Assembly (NCBI GenBank): GCA_036001065.1
Contig: DASYUQ010000162.1
Coordinates: 1-57,392 of the forward strand
Reading direction: 5' to 3'
Length of the DNA stretch: 57,392 nucleotides
Origin: Candidatus Methylomirabilota bacterium
Lineage (GTDB): Bacteria > Methylomirabilota > Methylomirabilia > Rokubacteriales > CSP1-6
Shown: positions 27,925 to 36,536 of the stretch, one piece after another
How positions within the stretch are numbered: position 1 is the stretch's first letter
How the letters are laid out: each line of letters begins with the position of its first letter
Notes under the pieces: model-generated
The model's database searches: none
Told to the model about the DNA's origin: nothing
What the model saw: the letters and a program-made list of their open reading frames with translations, nothing else
Program-made: the position numbers and the translations under genes

Positions 27925-28982
27925 ACCTGGACGATTGGCGTTCCAGGATCAACGAGCTCGACAACCAAATCCTTCACCTCCTCAACCAGCGCGCCGAGGC
28001 CGCTCTCAACATCGGAGACCTCAAACGACGGCAGGATTCGCCGTCGTATGCCGCCGAGCGGGAAGCCGAGATCGTCGCCCGCCTGACCGCGCTCAACCCG
28101 GGCCCGCTCTCGGCCGAAGCCGTGCGCGCGATCTGGAGCGAGATCCTGTCCGGCTGCCGCGCGCTGGAGGGGCCGCTGACAGTGGGCTACCTCGGCCCCC
28201 GCGCGACCTTCAGCCACCAGGCCGCGCTCCAGCACTTCGGCTCCTCCGCCGCGTACGCGGGGTTACGGTCGATCGCCGACGTCTTCGACGATATGGAGCA
28301 CGGACGCGTGGAGTACGGCATCGTGCCGGTCGAGAACAGCGCCGAAGGCGCCGTGAACGTCACGCTGGACCGGCTGATCGACTCGGACGCGCTCGTCTGC
28401 GGTGAGCGGTACCTCACGATCACCCAAAACCTGCTCTCGCTGGCCCGCGACCTTGGGGAGATCAAGGTCGTCGTCTCGCATCCCCAGGCGCTGGCGCAGT
28501 GCCGCGGCTGGCTGGCCCAGCACCTGCCGGACGTGCCGACGCAGGAGGTGACGTCGACGGCGGCGGCGGCGGAGCTCGCCGCCGGCGACGTCACGGTGGC
28601 GGCGATCGCCTCCGACCTGGCGGCGGAGCTGTACGGCGTGCCCGTGCTGAGACCGCGGATCGAGGACAACCCCTACAACTCGACGCGCTTCCTCGTCATC
28701 GGGCGACGCGCCACCGGGCCCAGCGAGCGGGACAAGACCTCGATCCTGTTCGCGATGCGCAATGAACCCGGCGCGCTCTACCGTATCCTCGAGCCGTTCG
28801 CGCGGCGCGGGCTGAACCTGACCAAGATCGAATCGCGGCCGGCGAAGCGCAGGCCGTGGGAGTACGTGATGTTCGTGGACTTCGAGGGCCATCGCGACAC
28901 GCCCACGGTCGCCTCGGCGCTGGGCGAGATCGGCGAGCGCACCCTCTTTTTGAAAGTCCTAGGCTCGTACCCCGCGGGATAA
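27921..28982 (+). CDS. pheA: PheA chorismate mutase/prephenate dehydratase
   Basis: Bifunctional enzyme converting chorismate to prephenate and then to phenylpyruvate. 353 residues: AroQ-type chorismate mutase (about 1-85, WRSRINELDNQILHLLNQRAE), prephenate dehydratase (about 90-270, VGYLGPRATFSHQAAL and PVENSAEGAVNVTLD, with NSTRFLVIG), and an ACT regulatory domain (about 275-350) carrying the ESRP phenylalanine-binding motif (KIESRPAKRRPWEY). AGGAG lies 5 nt before ATG 27921. Feedback control by Phe is expected for the family. Confidence 0.96.
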   Translation: MNLDDWRSRINELDNQILHLLNQRAEAALNIGDLKRRQDSPSYAAEREAEIVARLTALNPGPLSAEAVRAIWSEILSGCRALEGPLTVGYLGPRATFSHQAALQHFGSSAAYAGLRSIADVFDDMEHGRVEYGIVPVENSAEGAVNVTLDRLIDSDALVCGERYLTITQNLLSLARDLGEIKVVVSHPQALAQCRGWLAQHLPDVPTQEVTSTAAAAELAAGDVTVAAIASDLAAELYGVPVLRPRIEDNPYNSTRFLVIGRRATGPSERDKTSILFAMRNEPGALYRILEPFARRGLNLTKIESRPAKRRPWEYVMFVDFEGHRDTPTVASALGEIGERTLFLKVLGSYPAG

Positions 28983-28995
28983 GGAGCGAGCGAGC

Positions 28996-30102
28996 ATGAC
29001 ACAGTGGGAGTCACTGGCGAACGAGCATATCCTGGGGATCGCGCCCTACGAGCCGGGGAAGCCGATCGAGGAGCTGGAGCGCGAGCTCGGGATCGCGAAC
29101 GCCATCAAGCTGGCCTCCAACGAAAACCCGCTGGCCCCCTCCGATCGGGTGCAGAAGGCCGTTGCGGCCGCGCTCAACGTCCTCAACCGCTACCCGGACG
29201 GCAGCGGCTTCTATCTGCGGCAGGCCCTGGCCAAGAAGCACGGCGTAACGCCCGAGCACGTGATCCTGGGCAACGGCTCCAACGAGCTGATCGAGCTGCT
29301 GGTGCGCACCTTCCTCAAACCCGGGGACGAGGCCATCGTGCCGCATCCCTCCTTCGTGGTGTACCCGATGGTCGTGCAGGCGGCCGGCGGCATCCGCGTG
29401 ATGGTGATGCTGAAGGATTACCGGCTCGATCTGGAGGCCATGGCCCGGGCCATCACGCCGCTCACGAAGGTCATCTTCATCGCCAATCCCAACAACCCCA
29501 CCGCGACGATCGTGACGGCGGAGGAGGTCGAGCACTTCATGGCGCGGGCGCCCGAGCGCACCATCGTCGTCTTCGACGAGGCGTACCTCGAGTTCGCCCA
29601 GGGACCCGATTTCCCGGACGCGCTCGCGTACGTCAAGCAGGGCCGCAAGGTCATCGTGCTGAGAACCTTCTCCAAGGCCAACAGCCTGGCCGGGCTGCGC
29701 GTGGGCTACGGCGTCGCCGATGCCGACGCGACGGCGCTCATGAACCGCATCCGCCAGCCCTTCAACGTCAACTCCCTGGCCCAGGCGGCGGCCCTGGCGG
29801 CGCTGGAGGACGACGCGCACGTGCTGGAGTGCGTGCGGATGATCGAGGCCGGGCGCCACTTCCTCTACGAGGAGTTCAAGGCGTTGGGGCTCAAGTACGT
29901 TCCCTCCCGCGCGAACTTCATCCTCGTCGACGTGGGTCGGAGCGCCGCCGAGATCTACCAGAAGCTCCTGCACGGGGGCATCATCGTGCGTCCCATGACG
30001 CCCTTCGGCATGGAGAGCACGCTCCGCATCACGGTCGGCACCCCCGAGGAGAACCGGCGGCTGATCAAGGGGCTGCGGGCCGCGCTGGGGAAGAAGGCCT
30101 GA
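28996..30102 (+). CDS. hisC: HisC-family aminotransferase
   Basis: PLP-dependent class II-type aminotransferase. 368 residues: LASNENPLAPS, NRYPDGSGFYLRQALAKKHG, GNGSNELIELL, FIANPNNPTAT and the PLP-lysine motif TFSKANSLAGLRVGYG match histidinol-phosphate aminotransferase. Its position between pheA and tyrA argues that it at least also transaminates phenylpyruvate or prephenate/hydroxyphenylpyruvate; no other his gene is nearby. AGGAGCGAG precedes ATG 28996. Confidence 0.92.
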   Translation: MTQWESLANEHILGIAPYEPGKPIEELERELGIANAIKLASNENPLAPSDRVQKAVAAALNVLNRYPDGSGFYLRQALAKKHGVTPEHVILGNGSNELIELLVRTFLKPGDEAIVPHPSFVVYPMVVQAAGGIRVMVMLKDYRLDLEAMARAITPLTKVIFIANPNNPTATIVTAEEVEHFMARAPERTIVVFDEAYLEFAQGPDFPDALAYVKQGRKVIVLRTFSKANSLAGLRVGYGVADADATALMNRIRQPFNVNSLAQAAALAALEDDAHVLECVRMIEAGRHFLYEEFKALGLKYVPSRANFILVDVGRSAAEIYQKLLHGGIIVRPMTPFGMESTLRITVGTPEENRRLIKGLRAALGKKA

Positions 30103-30104
30103 GG

Positions 30105-30956
30105 GTGATTCAGCGGCTCGCCGTCGTCGGCGTGGGGCTCCTGGGCGGCTCGGTCGCCAAGGCGGCCCGCGCGCAGGGCCTGGCCCGGGAGATCGTCGGC
30201 ATCGGACGCGACGGGCGCCGGCTCGAGCCGGCTCTCCGCGACGGCGTCCTTGACCGCGCGACCACCGACCTCACGGCGGGCGTCGTCGGCGCCGACTTCG
30301 TCGTCCTGGCGGCCCCGGTGGCGTCCATCGAGCGCCTGCTGGGGGAGGTGTGGCGCGCGGCCCTGGCCGATGCCCTCCTCACCGACGTCGGCTCCACGAA
30401 GGGCGGGATCGTGCGGGCCGCGCAGCGGCTCGCCGCCGGGCGTCCGCTGCACTTCGTCGGCAGCCACCCGATGGCCGGCTCGGAACTGAGCGGCTACGGA
30501 ATGGCCCGGGCCGATCTCTTCCGCGGCGCTACGGTCATCGTCACGCCGAGCGAGAGCAGCGCGCCGGCGGCGGTGAAGGGGGTCACGGCCTTCTGGGAAG
30601 GGCTCGGCGCGGGACGGGTTCTGACGCTCGATCCCGACGCCCACGACCGCGCGGTGGCCGCGATCAGCCACCTGCCGCACCTCGTCGCCTGCGCCCTCGT
30701 CGACGGCGTCGCGCGCTTCGATCCGGCGGCGTTCGAGGTGGCCGCGCGAAGCTTCCGCGACACCACCCGCATCGCCGCCTCCGACCCCGAGGTGTGGGAG
30801 GAAATCTTCCTCGCCAATCGCGACGCGCTCGGCACCACCATCCGGGAGTTCCTCCGCGCGCTCGCCGAGCTGTCGAAGCTGATCGACGCCGGCGACGCCG
30901 CCGGGCTCCGGGAGGCCCTGGCGCGGATCAAGGCTCAGCGCGAGGCGCTGCCGTGA
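30105..30956 (+). CDS. tyrA: TyrA prephenate dehydrogenase
   Basis: NAD(P)-dependent oxidation of prephenate (or arogenate) on the way to tyrosine. 283 residues from GTG 30105. Rossmann motif LAVVGVGLLGGSVAKAAR, TDVGSTKGGIV, GSHPMAGSELSGYGMARADLF and the helical dimerisation domain with AISHLPHLVACAL and FRDTTRIAASDPEVWEEIFLANRDAL are all present. No ACT domain. Overlaps aroA by GTGA. Confidence 0.94.
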   Translation: MIQRLAVVGVGLLGGSVAKAARAQGLAREIVGIGRDGRRLEPALRDGVLDRATTDLTAGVVGADFVVLAAPVASIERLLGEVWRAALADALLTDVGSTKGGIVRAAQRLAAGRPLHFVGSHPMAGSELSGYGMARADLFRGATVIVTPSESSAPAAVKGVTAFWEGLGAGRVLTLDPDAHDRAVAAISHLPHLVACALVDGVARFDPAAFEVAARSFRDTTRIAASDPEVWEEIFLANRDALGTTIREFLRALAELSKLIDAGDAAGLREALARIKAQREALP

Positions 30957-32266
30957 GGCTCCGGATCCATCCGGTGAGCCGGCTGCGCGGCCAGGTCGAG
31001 GTGCCGGGGGACAAGTCGATTTCGCATCGGGCGGCGCTGTTGGGCGCGCTGGCCGAGGGCGTGACGGAGATCCGCGGCTATCTCGAGGCCGAAGATTGTC
31101 TGCGGACGATCGCAGCCGTCGAGGCGCTGGGCGTGGATGTCACCCGCAAGGGGCCCGGCGAGTACCGCATCGCGGGCACCGGGCTGCGGGGGCTCGGCGA
31201 GCCGTCGAACGTCATCGACTGCGGCAATTCCGGCACCACGGCGCGGCTGCTCCTGGGCGCGTTGGCGGGCCAGCCGTTCTGGACGTTCCTCACCGGCGAC
31301 GAATCGCTCAGGCGGCGCCCCATGGGGCGTGTCGCCGAGCCCCTCCGGCGCATGGGAGCCACGATCGTCGGGCGCGCGGAAGGCGGTCGCCTCCCGTTGG
31401 CCATTCGGGGCGTGGACAGACCGACGGCCCTCGCCTACGAGCTGCCGATCGCGTCGGCCCAGGTGAAGTCCGCGATCCTGCTGGCCGGCCTCTACGCCGA
31501 CGGGTCGGTGGCGGTGACCGAGCCAGCGCAGTCGCGCGATCACTCGGAGCGAATGCTGCGACAGTTCGGGGCGCGGCTCGAGACGCGGGGCCTCTCGACG
31601 ACGATGAGCCCCGGCGCCCTGATGGGAACGACGGTGATCGTGCCCGGCGACATTTCATCGGCTGCATTCCTCCTGGTGGCCGGGCTGATCGTCGCCGATG
31701 CGCGGGTCACCGTCGCCGGCGTAGGGCTGAACCCCACGCGGGCGGGCCTGCTGGAGGCGCTCGGCGCCATGGGCGCGCACCTGGAGATCGCGCCGACGGA
31801 GCGCGGAGGCGTGGGGGAGCCCAGCGGCGCGATCACCGCCGCCGGCCGCGAACTCGCGGGGACGACGGTCGCCGGAGCCCTGGTGCCCAGGCTCATCGAC
31901 GAGATTCCGGCGCTGGCGGTGGCGGCGCTCGTCGCGCGGGGCCGGACCGAGATCCGCGACGCCGCCGAGCTGCGCGTGAAGGAGTCCGACCGCGTCGCCG
32001 CGCTGGCGCGGGAGCTGGGGGCCATGGGGGCGCGGATCGCCGAGCGGCCGGACGGGCTCCTCATCGAGGGCGGCGCTCGCCTGCGCGGGGCCCGCGTCGC
32101 CAGCGGCGGCGATCACCGTATCGCGATGGCCCTGGCCGTGGCCGGCCTTGTCGCTGACGGCGAGACGGTGATCGAGGACACCGCCTGCATCGCCACCTCG
32201 TTCCCCCAATTCGCCGACCTGCTCAACGGGCTGGCCGGCGAGCCGGCCGTCACCATGGAGCCATGA
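30953..32266 (+). CDS. aroA: AroA EPSP synthase
   Basis: 3-phosphoshikimate 1-carboxyvinyltransferase, sixth step of the shikimate pathway. 437 residues from GTG 30953. Key motifs: VPGDKSISHRAALLGALAEG, DCGNSGTTARLLLGAL, GDESLRRRPM, SAQVKSAILLAGLYADG, PGDISSAAFLLVAG, RVKESDRVAALA and GGDHRIAMALAVAGL. Glyphosate sensitivity class was not assessed. The stop overlaps an ATG (ATGA) that opens the mini-ORF crossing the following palindromic repeat. Confidence 0.96.
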   Translation: MRLRIHPVSRLRGQVEVPGDKSISHRAALLGALAEGVTEIRGYLEAEDCLRTIAAVEALGVDVTRKGPGEYRIAGTGLRGLGEPSNVIDCGNSGTTARLLLGALAGQPFWTFLTGDESLRRRPMGRVAEPLRRMGATIVGRAEGGRLPLAIRGVDRPTALAYELPIASAQVKSAILLAGLYADGSVAVTEPAQSRDHSERMLRQFGARLETRGLSTTMSPGALMGTTVIVPGDISSAAFLLVAGLIVADARVTVAGVGLNPTRAGLLEALGAMGAHLEIAPTERGGVGEPSGAITAAGRELAGTTVAGALVPRLIDEIPALAVAALVARGRTEIRDAAELRVKESDRVAALARELGAMGARIAERPDGLLIEGGARLRGARVASGGDHRIAMALAVAGLVADGETVIEDTACIATSFPQFADLLNGLAGEPAVTMEP

Positions 32267-32379
32267 GGGCTCGGGCATCGACCGACCGTTTGGGCAGGTT
32301 CCGAGCGCCGGCTCCGCCGGCGCAACCGTTCCCGGGGGAGGTTTCGGAGGGGGCCGCCGAGGCCCCCTCCGACAGGTGA
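32263..32379 (+). CDS. mini-ORF (38 aa) across the aroA-cmk repeat
   Basis: Begins MRARASTDRLGRF and ends EGAAEAPSDR. The ATG overlaps the aroA stop (ATGA); the TGA at 32377-32379 overlaps the GTG/ATG start pair of cmk (GTGATG). It reads straight through both hairpins of the repeat. No family is recognised; it is probably a coupling spacer if translated. Confidence 0.25.
   Translation: MRARASTDRLGRFRAPAPPAQPFPGEVSEGAAEAPSDR
32303..32373 (-). repeat. two-hairpin palindromic repeat, copy A
   Basis: Read on the minus strand: hairpin 1 is TCGGAGGGGGCC, loop TCGGC and its complement (32344-32372), a perfect 12-bp stem, followed by AACCTCCCCC. Then comes hairpin 2 GCGCCGGC-GGA-GCCGGCGC (32305-32323). 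The 39 nt from hairpin 1 through AACCTCCCCC are identical to copy B in mutS, in the opposite orientation. Confidence 0.9.
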
Positions 32380-33062
32380 TGAGGGCCGGGGAGCGCGAAC
32401 CGGTGATCACGATCGACGGGCCGGCGGGCGCGGGGAAGACGACAGCCGCCCGCGCCCTGGCCCGGCGATTGGGATACCGGCTCGTCGATACCGGTGCGAT
32501 GTACCGGGCCCTGGCCTGGAGCGTGCTCCGGGAGGGGGACCTTGCTGCCGAGGACACCCCCAAGCTCCGTCGGCACCTGGAGTCGGTCGAGATCGAAATC
32601 CGGGATGGGCGAGTCCACGTGAACGGCCGCGACGTGACGGAGGAGATCCGCACCCGGGCCATCGACCGAATGACCTCGGACCTCACGACGCTCGAGCCGG
32701 TCCGCGCCAAGATCACTCCAATCCAGCGTCGTCTGGCTGCGGCGGGGGACGTCATCCTCGAGGGACGTGACACGGGGACGGTTGTCTGCCCTGACGCGGA
32801 CGTGAAGTTCTATCTCGACGCCGACCTGGAGGAGAGGGCCCGTCGACGCCAGGCCGAGTTCCGTGCCCGGGGTGTCACTGTCGACCTGGCGGTGGCCCGT
32901 GCCGAAATCGGTGCCCGCGACATCCAGGACCAAACCCGAAGGATCGCGCCACTCCGCAAGGCCGAAGGCGCGAAGGAAATCGACACGACCAACCGGACCA
33001 TCGACGATGTTGTCGATGAGATGGTCAGGTTCATCGAGCAGCGATGCTGTACCCGGTCGTGA
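32379..33062 (+). CDS. cmk: cytidylate kinase
   Basis: Phosphorylates CMP and dCMP. 227 residues from ATG 32379 (GTG 32376 adds one). P-loop VITIDGPAGAGKTTAARALA, TGAMYRALAWSVLREG, the NMP-binding RTRAIDRMTSDLTTLEPVR and GRDTGTVVCPDADVKFYLDA are typical. It follows aroA across a 112-bp repeat-bearing spacer and overlaps plsC by 19 nt. The order aroA-cmk-rpsA is widely conserved. Confidence 0.95.
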   Translation: MRAGEREPVITIDGPAGAGKTTAARALARRLGYRLVDTGAMYRALAWSVLREGDLAAEDTPKLRRHLESVEIEIRDGRVHVNGRDVTEEIRTRAIDRMTSDLTTLEPVRAKITPIQRRLAAAGDVILEGRDTGTVVCPDADVKFYLDADLEERARRRQAEFRARGVTVDLAVARAEIGARDIQDQTRRIAPLRKAEGAKEIDTTNRTIDDVVDEMVRFIEQRCCTRS

Positions 33063-33697
33063 GAGCGCTCGCGGTCGCGCTGATGCGGGTCTTCTGGAGG
33101 CTGGAGGTTCGTGGCCGGGAGCACGTGCCCGGGAGCGGGCCCGTCCTGCTGGTCGCCAACCACTCCAGCGTCCTGGACCCGCCGCTGGTCGCGGGCCTGG
33201 CGCCGCGCCGGGTGTCGTTCATGGCCAAGGCCGAGCTGTTCGACGTCCCGCTGTTGGGAGGGCTCATTCGCAGGCTGGGGGCGTGGCCGGTGCGCCGGGA
33301 GGGGAGCGATCCGGGAGCCCTGCGGACGGCGCTGCGCGTGCTCCAGGAAGGCGGTGCGCTCCTCGTGTTCCCGGAGGGCACGCGGGGCGAGGAGGGCGTG
33401 CTGCGTCCCCCGAAGCTCGGCGCCGGCATGCTCGCCACCTTGAGCGGCGCGCCGGTGGTGCCCGTCTACGTGCGGGGCAGCGGGCGCGCGTGGTCGCGCG
33501 GGCGGCTGCCGCACCCGGGCAGGATCACCGTGGCGTTCGGGCCGACGTTGCAGTTCGGCGCCGGCAACGGTGCCGGCAGAAAAGACTCCTACGAGGCCGC
33601 CAGTCGGGAGATGATGGCGGCGATCGCGCGCCTCAAGGATCAAGCAGCCGGCGAGGCGGGTGTGAGAGCACCCTCGACCTCGCCCCATCATATCTAG
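33044..33697 (+). CDS. plsC: PlsC-like 1-acyl-glycerol-3-phosphate acyltransferase
   Basis: Makes phosphatidic acid at the membrane. 217 residues with an N-terminal hydrophobic helix, the catalytic HX4D motif NHSSVLDP (about residue 43), RRLGAWPVRR, and the substrate-binding FPEGTRG (about 109). Sits between cmk and rpsA, an arrangement seen in several phyla. Overlaps cmk by 19 nt. ispH, sometimes found here, is absent. Confidence 0.9.
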   Translation: MLYPVVRALAVALMRVFWRLEVRGREHVPGSGPVLLVANHSSVLDPPLVAGLAPRRVSFMAKAELFDVPLLGGLIRRLGAWPVRREGSDPGALRTALRVLQEGGALLVFPEGTRGEEGVLRPPKLGAGMLATLSGAPVVPVYVRGSGRAWSRGRLPHPGRITVAFGPTLQFGAGNGAGRKDSYEAASREMMAAIARLKDQAAGEAGVRAPSTSPHHI

Positions 33698-33712
33698 GGA
33701 GGAACGAGCAGG

Positions 33713-35437
33713 ATGGAGAAGGGTGAACCACGCAAAAGCCTCGGCGGCCAGCGAAAGGAGGCGACCCCAGACGCGGCCGAGGACCGGATGGAAGATTGGT
33801 ACGGCGCCACCGGGATCACCGAGTTCGAGGAGGGCGAGGTGGTCCGTGGCCGGGTCGTGCACGTCGGCACCAGCGAAGTGCTGGTCGACGTCGGCTACAA
33901 GAGCGAGGGGGCCATCCCCATCGAGGAGTTCCACCGCGCGGGGGGGACGCTGCCCAAGGTCGGCGACGAGCTGGACGTCTACCTCGAGGCGAAGGAGGAC
34001 GCCGAAGGGCTGATCGTCCTCTCCAAGGAGAAGGCCGACAAGATCAAGGTCTGGGACGCCATCTCCCACGCCTACGACAAGGGCAGCCCGGTCGACGGGC
34101 GCGTCGTCGAGGTCGTCAAGGGCGGGCTGGCGGTGGACGTCGGGGTCAAGGCGTTCCTGCCTGGCTCCCAGGTCGATCTGCGTCCGGTGAAGAACCTCGC
34201 CTCCATGGTCGGCCAGACCATCCGGGCCAAGGTCATCAAGCTCAATCGCCGGCGCGGCAACGTCGTCCTCTCCCGGCGGGCGGTGCTGGAGGAGGAGCGC
34301 GAGGAGAAGAAGAAGCACACGCTCGAGGTGCTCCACGAGGGCATGGCGCTGACGGGCACGGTGAAGAACATCACCGACTACGGCGCCTTCATCGACCTCG
34401 GGGGCATCGACGGCCTCCTGCACGTCACCGACATGAGCTGGGGCCGCGTGGGCCATCCCTCCGAGATCTTCCAGGTGGGCGACCAGGTCGAGGTGGTGGT
34501 GCTGCACTTCGACCGCGAGACGGGCCGCGTCTCGCTCGGCTACAAGCAGAAGTCCTCGGACCCCTGGGAGAACGTGGAGAAGAGGTACGCGGTGGGCACC
34601 AAGGCGCGCGGGCGGGTGGTGAGCCTCACCAACTACGGCGCGTTCATCGAGCTGGAGCCGGGCGTGGAGGGGCTCGTGCACGTCTCGGAGATGTCGTGGA
34701 CGCGGCGGGTGCGCCATCCGTCGAAGCTCGTCAACGTGGGCGACGATGTGGACGTGGTCGTGCTCGACGTCAACCGGGCGGCCAAGCGGATCTCGCTGGG
34801 CATGAAGCAGGTCGAGCCCGATCCCTGGCAGACGATCGAGGAGCGCTACAAGCCGGGCATGCGGGTGACGGGGCGGGTGCGCAACCTCACCGACTTCGGC
34901 GCCTTCATCGAGCTGGAGCCGGGCGTGGACGGCCTCCTGCACATCTCCGACATGTCGTGGACGCGGTCGGTCGGGCACGCCTCGGAGCTCCTCAAGAAGG
35001 GCCAGGAGATCGAGACGCAGATCCTCAACGTCGACCGCGAGAACAAGCGGATCTCGCTGGGGTTCAAGCAGATCCAGCCGGACCCCTGGAGCACGGTAGC
35101 CCAGCGCTACCCGATGGGCTCGCGGGTGACGGGCAAGGTGGTCCGGCTCACCGACTTCGGCGCCTTCGTGGAGCTGGAGCCGGGCGTGGACGGGCTGCTG
35201 CACATCTCGCAGATGGCCAACCGGCCGATCAGCCGCCCGGACGAGATCGTCAACGCCGGCGACGAGCTGACGCTGCTGGTCATCCGCGTCGATCCCAACG
35301 AGCGGCGCATCGGGCTCAGCCTCAAGGAGCTGGCCCACGCCGTGGACCTCGGTCGCGAGGGGGAGGAGCGCGGGCAGACCCGGCGCGGCAAGCGCGGCAA
35401 GCCTCGCAATGAGTACGACTATGACGACGAGGAGTAG
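33713..35437 (+). CDS. rpsA: 30S ribosomal protein S1
   Basis: mRNA-binding ribosomal protein that aids initiation. 574 residues with six S1 domains: domains 1-2 are divergent (ribosome-binding; EGEVVRGRVVHVG and GSPVDGRVVEVVKGG), domains 3-6 are near-repeats of GxRVTGxVxxLTDFGAFIELEPGVDGLLHISDMSW. The C-terminus is short and basic/acidic (RRGKRGKPRNEYDYDDEE). GGGAGG is about 13 nt before ATG 33713. The domain repeats are mirrored in DNA repeats between about 34300 and 35260. Confidence 0.96.
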   Translation: MEKGEPRKSLGGQRKEATPDAAEDRMEDWYGATGITEFEEGEVVRGRVVHVGTSEVLVDVGYKSEGAIPIEEFHRAGGTLPKVGDELDVYLEAKEDAEGLIVLSKEKADKIKVWDAISHAYDKGSPVDGRVVEVVKGGLAVDVGVKAFLPGSQVDLRPVKNLASMVGQTIRAKVIKLNRRRGNVVLSRRAVLEEEREEKKKHTLEVLHEGMALTGTVKNITDYGAFIDLGGIDGLLHVTDMSWGRVGHPSEIFQVGDQVEVVVLHFDRETGRVSLGYKQKSSDPWENVEKRYAVGTKARGRVVSLTNYGAFIELEPGVEGLVHVSEMSWTRRVRHPSKLVNVGDDVDVVVLDVNRAAKRISLGMKQVEPDPWQTIEERYKPGMRVTGRVRNLTDFGAFIELEPGVDGLLHISDMSWTRSVGHASELLKKGQEIETQILNVDRENKRISLGFKQIQPDPWSTVAQRYPMGSRVTGKVVRLTDFGAFVELEPGVDGLLHISQMANRPISRPDEIVNAGDELTLLVIRVDPNERRIGLSLKELAHAVDLGREGEERGQTRRGKRGKPRNEYDYDDEE

Positions 35438-35445
35438 CCGCTGAC

Positions 35446-36330
35446 GTGGCGCGGCGGGTCACCGTCGTCAGCGTCACGGTGGCCATCTACCTCGGCGTGG
35501 TGGTCGGGTTCCTCGCCGTCGTCTCCGCCATGCTCCAGGGCCCCGAGGGCGGCGGCTTCGGCGCCCGCGTCGCCATCGTCGAGCTGGAAGGCATCATCGT
35601 CGACGTGGAGGAGCTCCTCAAGGATCTCCGGAACCACCGCGACAACCCCTTGGTCCGGGCCGTCGTCATCCGGATCAACAGCCCCGGCGGGATCGTCGGG
35701 CCCACCCAGGAGGTGCACGACGCCATTCGTCGCGTGCGCCAGGCGGGCAAGCCGGTCGTCGCCTCGCTGGGGGCCGTCGCCGCCTCGGGCGGCTACTACG
35801 TCGCCGTCGCCGCCGATCAGATCTACGCCAACCCAGGCACGCTCACGGGCTCGATCGGCGTCATCATGCAGATGGCGAACCTCGAGAACCTCATGAAGAA
35901 GATCGGCGTGGATTACGTGGTCGTCAAGGCCGGGCAGTTCAAGGACATGGGCAACATCGCGCGACCGATGACGGCCGAGGAGCGCCGGGTGCTGCAGGCG
36001 CTGCTCGACGACGTCCACGCCCAGTTCATCACCGCCGTGACCGAAGGGCGCAGGCTGGACCGGGCCCGCGTGGCGCAGTTCGCGGACGGCCGGATCTTCT
36101 CCGGCGCGCAGGCCAGGGCGCTGAGCATGGTCGACGAGCTGGGCGGACTGGAAGACGCGATCAACCGGGCGGCGAAGCTGGCCGGCCTGAATATTCCGCC
36201 TCGGGTCATTCCGGCGCGGCGTCGCCTGTCGATCCTGGACCTGATCCGTAACGAGCTGGGGCTGATGGGTGGGCGCGCCCTCGCACCCGTCCTTCCCGTC
36301 TTTAAGACGCCCCTGTATCTGATGGACTGA
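35446..36330 (+). CDS. sppA: SppA-type signal peptide peptidase
   Basis: Membrane-anchored serine protease degrading leftover signal peptides. 294 residues: one N-terminal membrane helix (about 5-30) and a ClpP-like fold with INSPGGIVGPTQEVHDAIRR. The catalytic Ser is in AASGGYYVA and the general-base Lys in AGQFKDMGN, with LTGSIGVIMQ. This is the short 36K form rather than the 67K enteric SppA. GTG start 9 nt after rpsA. Confidence 0.93.
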   Translation: MARRVTVVSVTVAIYLGVVVGFLAVVSAMLQGPEGGGFGARVAIVELEGIIVDVEELLKDLRNHRDNPLVRAVVIRINSPGGIVGPTQEVHDAIRRVRQAGKPVVASLGAVAASGGYYVAVAADQIYANPGTLTGSIGVIMQMANLENLMKKIGVDYVVVKAGQFKDMGNIARPMTAEERRVLQALLDDVHAQFITAVTEGRRLDRARVAQFADGRIFSGAQARALSMVDELGGLEDAINRAAKLAGLNIPPRVIPARRRLSILDLIRNELGLMGGRALAPVLPVFKTPLYLMD

Positions 36331-36460
36331 CCGGCGTCCGCGGCGTGGAAGCTCGAGTGGCGCACGCGGCATCAGGGTGGAAAGGGCCGAAAATGCGGAC
36401 TAATCCTATGATAGAGGGAACGGCACCGAACGGCCCGTGGCCTCTAACCCCTTATGCTGG

Positions 36461-36490
36461 TTGACATTCTCGCGTTCAGCGTGCTAGGTT
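36461..36490 (+). promoter_or_regulatory. sigma-70 promoter for HU/IHF gene
   Basis: A perfect -35 TTGACA (36461-36466), 18-nt spacer and TAGGTT (36485-36490), about 45 nt before the start codon. A second TATGAT-like box lies at 36407-36412. The rest of the 206-base gap after sppA holds nothing else that I can name. Confidence 0.65.
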
Positions 36491-36536
36491 CTCGTCGAGT
36501 TTCCGGACGGGTCCTCGCCGTGGGACGGAGTGGACG

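Noticed and set aside
32810-35338. 842-codon open frame antisense to cmk, plsC and rpsA
   Set aside because: Shadow of three well-identified genes; its repeats simply mirror the S1 domain repeats.
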